This document shows positions 1-4,651 of a stretch of 12,147 bases of DNA, in pieces. The stretch comes from Candidatus Woesearchaeota archaeon. GTDB lineage: Archaea; Nanobdellota; Nanobdellia; Woesearchaeales; WJKV01. A program made the translations under genes and the position numbers. The stretch spans positions 1-12,147 of the forward strand of contig JAHWHI010000057.1 of NCBI GenBank assembly GCA_019323355.1, in the 5' to 3' direction. How positions within the stretch are numbered: the stretch's first letter is position 1; the number at the start of each line of letters is the position of its first letter. Below the pieces are notes generated by a model, which was not told where the DNA came from, ran no database searches, and saw only the letters and a program-made list of their open reading frames with translations.

Positions 1-719
1 ATCAGTTCTGCATATTTTTCAGGATGTACCATATTATGGTCTTTGGCTAAAGTAAGCCTTACAGTTGTCCTTGAATTGAAAGTTGACATTATCTTCAATG
101 ACTTCAAGAGGTTGTCCCATGCGTCTGGTATCAGAGGGTTGCAGCATCTTGTGAAGGTTTCCTTGTCTGATGCAGAAAGTGTGATGTACAGCTGTGTAGG
201 AGGGTTTTGTTTTAGTTTTTCCAGTGCTTCTGGGTTTGTTCCGTTTGTAACAAGGAAAGAAGAAATCTTTCTTCTTTTTAGTTCTGCTATCAGTTCTGGA
301 AGCCTTGGATAGAAGGTAGGCTCTCCTGCAAGCGAGATTGCAAAGTTTGTTGGATTTTTTGATTTCTCGAATTTTTCAGTATTTACTAGTTCATTGCCTT
401 TGAAACCTATCAAGTATTTGTTTAGCTCTTCTATGCTGTTTTCTATTATGAAGACTGGATCATCAACAGGACCTTTCCATTCTGGAAGCGTGAACCCAGT
501 GTCCCGCCAGCACCATATGCACCTTAGGTTGCAAAATGGCAGGGAGGGTGTCATCTGGACACAGCCCCAGCTGTTGATACCATAGAATCTTGCTTTATAG
601 CACTCCCCCCTGTCCAGAAGGTCGTGCTTCTGCCAGAGGCAGGATTTGACAGCACTATGATTACCTACAAGCCTGTAGCCCTGCTTCTCCAGCTCTTTTC
701 GCTTGTCTTCATTTATCAT
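1..719 (-). CDS. taw1: tRNA 4-demethylwyosine synthase (Taw1/TYW1), 3' part cut by window edge
   Basis: Radical-SAM enzyme that condenses pyruvate with N1-methylguanosine at position 37 of tRNA-Phe to build the tricyclic 4-demethylwyosine; cytoplasmic. About 239 residues are visible from the ATG at 719; the C-terminal part lies beyond position 1. The radical-SAM CxxxCxxC motif is at residues C63, C67, C70 (CNLRCIWCWR), preceded by the typical MTPSLPFC stretch. Three further cysteines, C27, C40 and C53, have the spacing of the second [4Fe-4S] cluster ligands of Methanocaldococcus Taw1 (C26, C39, C52 as I recall them), so both clusters look intact. SLAGEPTFYPRLPELI at about 129-144 is the conserved SAM-binding region. 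Start choice: the ATG lies about 27 nt from a TATA-like element (742-749), suggesting a leaderless mRNA. Divergent from the PepSY-like gene. Identification is firm; only completeness is unknown. Confidence 0.92.
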   Translation of the reverse strand, partial: MINEDKRKELEKQGYRLVGNHSAVKSCLWQKHDLLDRGECYKARFYGINSWGCVQMTPSLPFCNLRCIWCWRDTGFTLPEWKGPVDDPVFIIENSIEELNKYLIGFKGNELVNTEKFEKSKNPTNFAISLAGEPTFYPRLPELIAELKRRKISSFLVTNGTNPEALEKLKQNPPTQLYITLSASDKETFTRCCNPLIPDAWDNLLKSLKIMSTFNSRTTVRLTLAKDHNMVHPEKYAEL

Positions 720-741
720 ATTACTGCCTGGGCTAGGGCGA

Positions 742-749
742 TTTTTAAA
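742..749 (-). promoter_or_regulatory. TATA box for taw1
   Basis: Reading the minus strand, TTTAAAAA lies about 27 nt before the taw1 ATG, the distance expected when transcription starts at or next to the start codon (leaderless). No Shine-Dalgarno is seen before that ATG. Assigned by position and AT-richness only. Confidence 0.45.
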
Positions 750-766
750 GTTTTGGGACTATCAAA

Positions 767-774
767 TTTATATA
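767..774 (+). promoter_or_regulatory. TATA box for the PepSY-like gene
   Basis: TTTATATA is centred about 26 nt before the ATG at 797, consistent with a leaderless transcript; no ribosome binding site is visible. It sits back to back with the taw1 TATA element in a 77-nt divergent promoter region. Confidence 0.5.
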
Positions 775-796
775 ATATGGTTCATCCCTTGTTCTT

Positions 797-1285
797 ATGA
801 AAATCAAGGATCTGTATGATCAGGTATGCGCCTGCGATGAGTATAAGGAGTCTGAATTTGACTATCTGGCGCATTTCTTTATCATGCTGAATGACAAGTA
901 TGAGCCAATGACCAGATGGCAGGTCGGTTTCTACAATAAAGAGAACGATCATGTTGTATCCTTTGATGTTGATAAAAAGATTGTAAAGACAGAGAGCCGG
1001 GCGTTTAAGCATGTTGAGCATAAGGTGTCAGAGCTCAAGCTTGCAGAAGTCAAGGTTGATTTTGAAGAAGCACTTGATATTGCAAAAAACCTACTAAAAG
1101 AAAAATTTCCAGGCAATGCTCCTGTCAAGATCGTGGTGCTCTTGCAGACCATTGAAGGTGTTGCGACATGGAATGTCACGTTTATAACAGCTGCGTTCAA
1201 TGTATTAAACATCAAGCTTAATGCCAGCGATAAAAAAATAATTCATCATGAATTCTCGTCTTTACTATCCTGGAAGGTAAACTAA
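797..1285 (+). CDS. hypothetical cytoplasmic protein, PepSY-like
   Basis: 162 residues with no signal peptide or membrane segment, so probably cytoplasmic. I do not recognise a named family with certainty. The second half (about residues 88-160) reads like a PepSY fold: an amphipathic helix (VDFEEALDIAKNLLKEKFP), a beta strand, a WNVTFI strand, then a strand-turn-strand segment LNIKLNASDKKIIHHEF like the D-x-t-G-k-i-i end of PepSY domains. The first half contains a similar strand pattern (WQVGFYNKENDHVVSFDV), so the protein may be two degenerate PepSY-like halves. PepSY domains are often linked to peptidase inhibition, but nothing here shows that activity. ATG start at 797 is supported by a TATA box about 26 nt upstream. 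Coding status is good on length and composition; the function is open. Confidence 0.8.
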   Translation: MKIKDLYDQVCACDEYKESEFDYLAHFFIMLNDKYEPMTRWQVGFYNKENDHVVSFDVDKKIVKTESRAFKHVEHKVSELKLAEVKVDFEEALDIAKNLLKEKFPGNAPVKIVVLLQTIEGVATWNVTFITAAFNVLNIKLNASDKKIIHHEFSSLLSWKVN

Positions 1286-1289
1286 AAGC

Positions 1290-1296
1290 TTATAAA
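1290..1296 (+). promoter_or_regulatory. possible TATA box in intergenic region
   Basis: TTATAAA lies just after the stop codon of the PepSY-like gene and about 27 nt before an ATG at 1320, which opens a 37-codon reading frame (to the TAG at 1431-1433). The same spacing marks the leaderless promoters elsewhere in this window. It could drive a very small protein or an untranslated RNA, or be chance in AT-rich DNA. Confidence 0.25.
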
Positions 1297-1312
1297 CAAA
1301 ATTTCTAGAAAT

Positions 1313-1345
1313 CATGAAAATGTTTCTTGTGCAAGAAATTTCATA
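1313..1345. repeat. imperfect inverted repeat (hairpin) in intergenic region
   Basis: A 7-bp perfect stem, TTTCTTG (1323-1329) and CAAGAAA (1332-1338) with a 2-nt spacer, extends with a small bulge into flanking ATGAAAA and TTTCAT. It lies 40-60 nt after a stop codon, but is AU-rich and lacks a following U-tract, so it is not a convincing intrinsic terminator. The rest of 1286-1546 shows no recognisable gene. Confidence 0.4.
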
Positions 1346-1488
1346 TTGTCTTGTTACCTTTGTTTCAATTGGAGCGTTTCCAAGAACAAGAATTTTTCAG
1401 TTTTCTTTTTCCCAGAGAAGAGGATTTCAATAGTTTTTCCAGTCGACAGACCATTGTCTTGCAACATATATTTCTCGTCTTGAATTTA

Positions 1489-1496
1489 TTTATAAA
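1489..1496 (+). promoter_or_regulatory. TATA box for small hypothetical gene
   Basis: TTTATAAA lies in a markedly AT-rich stretch. Transcription starting about 26 nt downstream, near 1519, would give a leader of about 30-40 nt that contains the ribosome binding site at 1547-1552. Confidence 0.4.
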
Positions 1497-1546
1497 TCAA
1501 AAATTTATTCAAATAATTAGAAAAAGAGTTGGTTTGTTAGGGGAAT

Positions 1547-1552
1547 GAGGTG
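1547..1552 (+). promoter_or_regulatory. Shine-Dalgarno GAGGTG before small gene
   Basis: GAGGTGAT (1547-1554) matches the anti-Shine-Dalgarno end of 16S rRNA over eight bases and abuts three overlapping candidate starts (GTG 1550, ATG 1553, ATG 1556). A start at 1550 or 1553 would lie within or touch the site, so 1556 is the earliest workable one, though its spacing is short. A weaker AGAGG (1559-1563) lies 7 nt before another ATG at 1571. Confidence 0.5.
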
Positions 1553-1555
1553 ATG

Positions 1556-1759
1556 ATGAGAGGCATTGAAATGCCCCGCGTTAAAGCAGGAGAGCTCTGT
1601 CTCACACCGCACGCCACATATCACGAGAAATTCTCAGCAAAACAGGTCTTTTCACAAAAGAGGTGGATATACATGACAGCGAAGATTTCATACAAAGAGA
1701 TGGTACTTAAGAACAAATCACTGGATCTATTCGGTGATGAAGAAGAAGGGCACCTCTAG
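1556..1759 (+). CDS. small hypothetical protein
   Basis: About 67 residues from ATG 1556. I do not recognise a family. It is hydrophilic, with one Cys and two His near the N-terminus (LCLTPHATYHEKF) and an acidic C-terminus (DLFGDEEEGHL); no membrane segment. Support comes from a strong Shine-Dalgarno at 1547-1552 and an upstream TATA box. A second strong site, GAGGTGG (1660-1666), lies 6 nt before an in-frame ATG at 1673, so a 28-residue product could also be made. The start could equally be 1553 or 1571. The stop codon overlaps, tail to tail, the stop of the UPF0235 gene inside the palindrome CTCTAGAG. Confidence 0.5.
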   Translation: MRGIEMPRVKAGELCLTPHATYHEKFSAKQVFSQKRWIYMTAKISYKEMVLKNKSLDLFGDEEEGHL

Positions 1760-2016
1760 AGTGTTTTCTTTTTCCTTATTATTTTATTCCTGTTTGAATG
1801 GCCTTTAACAATCTCTATATCTATCTTGTAGATCTTTTTGAAGAATGTGATCAGTTCCTGGTTTGCCTTTCCTTTTTCAGGAGGAGCGTTTAATTTGATT
1901 TTCAGTTCTTCTTTTGAAGGATCGTATTCAGAAATCCCAGTAGTGCTGGAATTAGGGAGTACTTTCACCTTTAGAAGGTCATTCTTGAACAAGGACTCTA
2001 GCTCGCGTCTCTCCAT
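1756..2016 (-). CDS. UPF0235 (DUF167/YggU) family protein
   Basis: A small cytoplasmic alpha/beta protein; the molecular role of the family is not established. About 86 residues from ATG 2016. The family signature is clear: LLKVKVLPNSS near the N-terminus, then IKLNAPPEKGKANQELITFF, then EIVKGHSNRNKIIRI-type ending (here VKGHSNRNKIIRKKK). The size fits the family. Start is uncertain: an ATG at 2037 would overlap the upstream TFS gene by 40 nt, ATG 2016 by 19 nt, and a TTG at 1992 would begin just after the TFS stop; none has a strong Shine-Dalgarno. Last gene of the signal peptidase-TFS-UPF0235 operon, probably translated by coupling to TFS. No U-rich terminator is seen beyond its stop. Confidence 0.88.
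   Translation of the reverse strand: MERRELESLFKNDLLKVKVLPNSSTTGISEYDPSKEELKIKLNAPPEKGKANQELITFFKKIYKIDIEIVKGHSNRNKIIRKKKTL
1762..1790 (+). terminator. possible U-rich terminator for small gene
   Basis: Immediately after the TAG at 1757-1759 the plus strand runs TTTTCTTTTTCC followed by more T-rich sequence, resembling archaeal oligo-U terminators. It overlaps the Lys-rich 3' end of the convergent gene (RKKK), so the T-richness may simply reflect that coding. Confidence 0.3.
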
Positions 2017-2318
2017 GTGTGCCCGCATTTCTCGCATTTAAGGAATTTTGTTGCTGATTCATCAGCTGCACGTGTCTGGACAAGCCAATAATACGCTTTC
2101 TTGTGGCCGCACTTGGCGCAGATTTCGTTTGTAAGCGGAAGATTCATCTCTGATTCTGCGTCAATCACCTTGATTTTTCTCTCTTGCGTGGACTGCTCTT
2201 TCAGAACTACTGTCTCTGCCTTGTCATCTGTTACACCGCATGACGTGCAGGTCATGATAACCTTGCTTCCATGTTTTTTTGGAAGCATCAATGATTTGCA
2301 TTTAGGACAAAATTTCAT
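1998..2318 (-). CDS. tfs: Transcription factor S (TFS/RpoM), RNA cleavage factor
   Basis: Archaeal homologue of the RPB9/TFIIS zinc-ribbon proteins; it enters the secondary channel of RNA polymerase and stimulates cleavage of backtracked transcripts. 106 residues from ATG 2318. N-terminal zinc ribbon: MKFCPKC...CTSCG. C-terminal zinc ribbon: CAKCGHKKAYYWLVQTRAADE...KCEKCGHTW. The catalytic acidic pair (D and E of QTRAADES) is present, so cleavage activity is expected. Length matches the family. Start decision: a textbook AGGAGGT at 2326-2332 lies 7 nt before ATG 2318, so MKFCPKC is preferred over the ATG at 2324, which overlaps the upstream stop codon. Second gene of an operon behind the signal peptidase; its Shine-Dalgarno is embedded in the last codons (R-R) of that gene. 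Confidence 0.94.
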   Translation of the reverse strand: MKFCPKCKSLMLPKKHGSKVIMTCTSCGVTDDKAETVVLKEQSTQERKIKVIDAESEMNLPLTNEICAKCGHKKAYYWLVQTRAADESATKFLKCEKCGHTWRDAS

Positions 2319-2323
2319 TAGCA

Positions 2324-2980
2324 TTACCTCCTGAACATATTTATAAAATCAACAAATAAAATCTTCACATACCCCAAATACGGGATCTTGAACCAGCCTT
2401 TTCCGAGCAGGCGGTCCTGTGAAACATAAGTCTCCTTCACAATGAAATCATCGATCTGGTCCTTATTGTGGTCCCCTTTTGTCTGGAAAATATACTCGCT
2501 GTCTATTGCTGTTTTCTTGACGATCCTGTGGATAATCGGTTCTGGTTTTACTCTCGGGTCACTCGCTTGAAAAACGATTATATCCCCAATATTTATATCT
2601 TTTGGATCACGTCCTTTTAATACAATGAGGTCTCCTTTCTTGAAACCGTTCTTCAATGGAAATTCTTTGAACTGTTCAAAAGTTATGTCCCTCTCCTCGT
2701 ACCAGTCACCGCAGACGCGCCAAAAATCTTCCAGATCTGACTGGTAATTGACAGGATACTTGCCGCACATCTCTCCGTTTGCCAGAGCATGATCCATACT
2801 GCTAGAGATGACTGCGACTATTGGATAGGATGTTCCTAATCCCAGACCGAGTGCTGGATAGACCAAGAATTTGATTATTAAAAATGCCAGGATGACATTG
2901 ACAATCCAACTCCAGATACTATTATCCTCCCAGATAAAGTACCAGATCTTTTTAAACAGGCTTTTTTTCTCAGATGTCAT
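2324..2980 (-). CDS. Signal peptidase I, archaeal/ER type (S26B, Sec11-like)
   Basis: Membrane-bound serine protease that removes signal peptides from exported proteins on the outer face of the membrane; the secreted proteins in this window are plausible substrates. 218 residues. N-terminal membrane segment about 24-44. Box B: VISSSM, with S61 the predicted nucleophile. H151 in IIHRI replaces the bacterial Lys, which defines the S26B type. D170 in TKGDHNKDQ with the acidic residues following forms the last catalytic box. Between S61 and GDLIVLKG (116-123) sits an insertion of roughly 50 residues with two cysteines (C72, C90), longer than in the simplest archaeal enzymes. First gene of an operon with TFS (stop TAA overlaps an upstream TFS ATG) and UPF0235. 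Likely transcribed from a TATA box at 3005-3012, leaderless. Confidence 0.93.
   Translation of the reverse strand: MTSEKKSLFKKIWYFIWEDNSIWSWIVNVILAFLIIKFLVYPALGLGLGTSYPIVAVISSSMDHALANGEMCGKYPVNYQSDLEDFWRVCGDWYEERDITFEQFKEFPLKNGFKKGDLIVLKGRDPKDINIGDIIVFQASDPRVKPEPIIHRIVKKTAIDSEYIFQTKGDHNKDQIDDFIVKETYVSQDRLLGKGWFKIPYLGYVKILFVDFINMFRR
2326..2332 (-). promoter_or_regulatory. Shine-Dalgarno AGGAGGT for TFS
   Basis: On the minus strand AGGAGGT ends 7 nt before ATG 2318. It also encodes the final Arg-Arg and the start of the stop codon of the signal peptidase gene. It decides the TFS start. Confidence 0.75.
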
Positions 2981-3004
2981 CTTTTTGGGTATGGATATCC
3001 TAGG

Positions 3005-3012
3005 TTTTTAAG
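3005..3012 (-). promoter_or_regulatory. TATA box for signal peptidase operon
   Basis: CTTAAAAA on the minus strand is centred about 28 nt before ATG 2980, fitting a leaderless transcript. A second AT-rich box (3037-3044) lies farther off and is assigned to the divergent lipoprotein gene, though the ATATAAAT on its minus strand could also serve here with a longer leader. Confidence 0.45.
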
Positions 3013-3036
3013 GTTTTGGGTGGTTTTAGAGTTAGA

Positions 3037-3044
3037 TTTATATA
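3037..3044 (+). promoter_or_regulatory. TATA box for lipoprotein gene
   Basis: TTTATATA, in the same context (ATTTATATAATA) as the box before the PepSY-like gene. Transcription starting about 26 nt downstream gives a leader of about 20 nt carrying the GAGGGGG ribosome binding site. Other AT-rich candidates at 3051-3058 and 3067-3074 fit less well. Confidence 0.45.
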
Positions 3045-3074
3045 ATAGGCGGATATATTTTCGGGTATTATATA

Positions 3075-3081
3075 GAGGGGG
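3075..3081 (+). promoter_or_regulatory. Shine-Dalgarno before lipoprotein gene
   Basis: GAGGGGG ends 8 nt before ATG 3090 and supports that start. This gene therefore appears to have a leader, unlike several of its neighbours. Confidence 0.55.
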
Positions 3082-3089
3082 TACTCAAT

Positions 3090-3878
3090 ATGAAGAGAAA
3101 ATTATCATATCTGGTTTCAGCTGTATTCTTGGTTCTGCTTGTGGTAGGATTAAGCGGATGCAAAACAGAAAGCGCTGATACTTATGATCCAAATCATGAG
3201 ATTATCAGGATGGCACTAGAAGCTAATGATCCTATGTTATGCGAACAGATTGCGCTGCAGAGCGGAGTGAATTCAAGAGATACTTGTTATTCTATCCTTG
3301 CCTTGGCTAATAAAGACTTATCATTGTGCGAGAATGTAGCGGGTGTGACAACAACTGACAGTGGAGAGATCACAAAACAAGTCTGCGTCGAGAAAGTCAC
3401 CAGTGCTATGGAGCGGGACGAGAAAATCATAGAAGCTAAAGAAATCTATGATGAAGCTTTTGAAGATCCAACAGCATGCAACAAGTTCGGCGATGCTATT
3501 GCGCGTGACGTATGCCTGGAGAATTCTGCAGTAAACAACAAGGATGAATCTATCTGTGACGGGATGACAAATCTCGACGGAAAACAGGAATGCTTTTTCA
3601 GGGTAGCTTTGCTGAACAGCGATAAGTCTGTGTGCGAGAAACTTACATTATCATCTGGAAAGTACAGCAAGGACGTCTGTTTTGGAAGCATTGCAGTCAA
3701 CCTGTTAGATCCAGAAGTCTGCGAAGAGATAAGTGTTATCAGCGGACCGTTCTCGCGTGACGCGTGCTTTGGAAGCATTGCAGTTGTCACAAAAGAAAGC
3801 GCTCTTTGCGATCGTATTGTTGCAGAGACCGGAGATCTTTCAAAAGATTTCTGCTTTGATATGCTGATGCAATCCTAG
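3090..3878 (+). CDS. lipoprotein with seven Cys-pair repeats
   Basis: 262 residues. N-terminal signal peptide with a hydrophobic core (about 6-20) and a lipobox LSGC, so C24 is the likely lipidated residue and the protein faces outward. The mature part is a chain of helical repeats, each with two cysteines: C51/C66, C80/C99, C130/C142, C156/C168, C182/C197, C211/C226, C240/C255. Typical unit: LCE-x-I-x(5)-G-x-x-S-K/R-D-x-C. The distance from the second Cys of one unit to the first Cys of the next is exactly 14 residues in five of six cases; the exception, C99 to C130, holds a charged helical insert. The in-unit loop varies from 12 to 19. Fourteen paired cysteines suggest disulfide-stabilised helical hairpins. 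No enzymatic motif; a scaffold or binding role is inference. Own promoter and Shine-Dalgarno; a U-rich terminator follows. Confidence 0.88.
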   Translation: MKRKLSYLVSAVFLVLLVVGLSGCKTESADTYDPNHEIIRMALEANDPMLCEQIALQSGVNSRDTCYSILALANKDLSLCENVAGVTTTDSGEITKQVCVEKVTSAMERDEKIIEAKEIYDEAFEDPTACNKFGDAIARDVCLENSAVNNKDESICDGMTNLDGKQECFFRVALLNSDKSVCEKLTLSSGKYSKDVCFGSIAVNLLDPEVCEEISVISGPFSRDACFGSIAVVTKESALCDRIVAETGDLSKDFCFDMLMQS

Positions 3879-3880
3879 AA

Positions 3881-3907
3881 CTTTTTCTTTTTTATTCTCT
3901 TTTTTTC
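3881..3907 (+). terminator. U-rich archaeal terminator
   Basis: Within 30 nt after the lipoprotein stop the plus strand has three T-runs (5, 6 and 7 T's, interrupted by C and A), the form of archaeal intrinsic terminators, with no stem-loop needed. It ends just before the TATA box of the next gene. Confidence 0.6.
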
Positions 3908-3913
3908 AGGAAG

Positions 3914-3921
3914 CTATAAAA
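3914..3921 (+). promoter_or_regulatory. TATA box for NMD3-like gene
   Basis: CTATAAAA is centred about 28 nt before ATG 3946, with no Shine-Dalgarno, pointing to a leaderless mRNA starting at or near that ATG. This argues against the in-frame TTG at 3934 as the start. Confidence 0.55.
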
Positions 3922-3945
3922 AGTTTTACTTCTTTGTATCTTGTT

Positions 3946-4593
3946 ATGGCAAGAAGATTAAGCAGAAGGGATGCTGAGAAAAAGGAAAAGAAGGTCCGGG
4001 AAAAACCAAAGTATTTCGAGGGCATACTCCAGATCAGGAATCCAAATGAGAAGATCATGAATTTTGTCCTGAACGAATTTGAGAAAAGCACACACTACTT
4101 CAGCAGGATAGAACAGGTGCGTGGAGGATATGACCTATATTCTTCCTCTAACAAATTCAGCCGTAAGGTCGGACAGAAATTGTATGCTGAGTTCGGCGGC
4201 GAGCTAAAAGAGAGCGCGCAGTTATTTACCCAGAATAAATTGACAAGCAAAGAAGTATTTCGGCTGAACGTGATGTACCGCGCTCCAGATTATATGCCTG
4301 GAGATATCTTATCTGATGGAAAAAATGTTTTTGTTGTGACCTCTATGAAAAAAAACAAGATCATCGGCATTGATTTGATGTCACGGAAAAAAATCAATGT
4401 TGATCAGAAGGCTGAGGTTGAGAAACTTATCCCTGAGAAAACAACCATCAGCCGTGTCAAGCCAAGTGCAGAAGCTCTGGATCCTGAAACTTACCAGTCA
4501 ATCGAGATTGAGAACCCTATCCGCGGACTTCGGTTAGGACAGGAAGTGGATATTGTCAAAGTTCAGGGGCATTTATATATGATTTCTATATAG
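3946..4593 (+). CDS. NMD3-family protein lacking the zinc domain
   Basis: 215 residues. Eukaryotic NMD3 is an export and maturation adaptor of the large ribosomal subunit; archaeal relatives are presumed ribosome-associated, but their role is unproven. Matching features: a basic N-terminus (MARRLSRRDAEKKEKK), then YFEGILQIRNPN (about 23-34), QVRGGYDLYSSSNKFSRKVGQKL (57-79; the GG-x-D-x-Y-x-S-S signature), FGGELKESAQLF, and YRAPDYMPGDIL (111-122), followed by beta strands of the middle and C-terminal domains. Family members normally begin with a zinc-binding domain rich in CxxC motifs; this one has no cysteine at all. The start is supported by a TATA box about 28 nt upstream and the basic N-terminus, and no zinc-finger ORF is seen just upstream, so the shortness seems real. 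It has its own promoter, separate from the surface-protein operon after it. Confidence 0.78.
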   Translation: MARRLSRRDAEKKEKKVREKPKYFEGILQIRNPNEKIMNFVLNEFEKSTHYFSRIEQVRGGYDLYSSSNKFSRKVGQKLYAEFGGELKESAQLFTQNKLTSKEVFRLNVMYRAPDYMPGDILSDGKNVFVVTSMKKNKIIGIDLMSRKKINVDQKAEVEKLIPEKTTISRVKPSAEALDPETYQSIEIENPIRGLRLGQEVDIVKVQGHLYMISI

Positions 4594-4607
4594 AATAAAT
4601 CCAAAGG

Positions 4608-4615
4608 TTTATAAA
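4608..4615 (+). promoter_or_regulatory. TATA box for the surface-protein operon
   Basis: TTTATAAA is centred about 40 nt before ATG 4652. Initiation about 26 nt downstream gives a leader of roughly 13-15 nt containing GGGTTGATGG, a weak Shine-Dalgarno match. This is the only clear promoter before 11428, so the whole run of plus-strand genes may depend on it. Confidence 0.5.
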
Positions 4616-4651
4616 TGGCGGAGGCTTGCTATTTAGAAAAGGGTTGATGGA

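Noticed and set aside
43..585. Plus-strand ORFs of 89 and 63 codons
   Set aside because: They lie opposite taw1, whose radical-SAM and second-cluster cysteines are unmistakable.
1327..1548. 73-codon plus-strand ORF in the intergenic region
   Set aside because: Its composition (Phe/Leu/Gln-rich) mirrors AT-rich DNA, there is no Shine-Dalgarno, and it overlaps the promoter of the next gene; a shorter frame from 1320 fits the TATA spacing better, and even that is uncertain.
2319..2324. TFS start at ATG 2324
   Set aside because: AGGAGGT is only 1 nt from that ATG but 7 nt from ATG 2318, and family members begin MKFCPKC.
3934..3945. TTG start giving four extra residues for the NMD3-like protein
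   Set aside because: The TATA box at 3914-3921 would put transcription start at or after 3940, so ATG 3946 is preferred.
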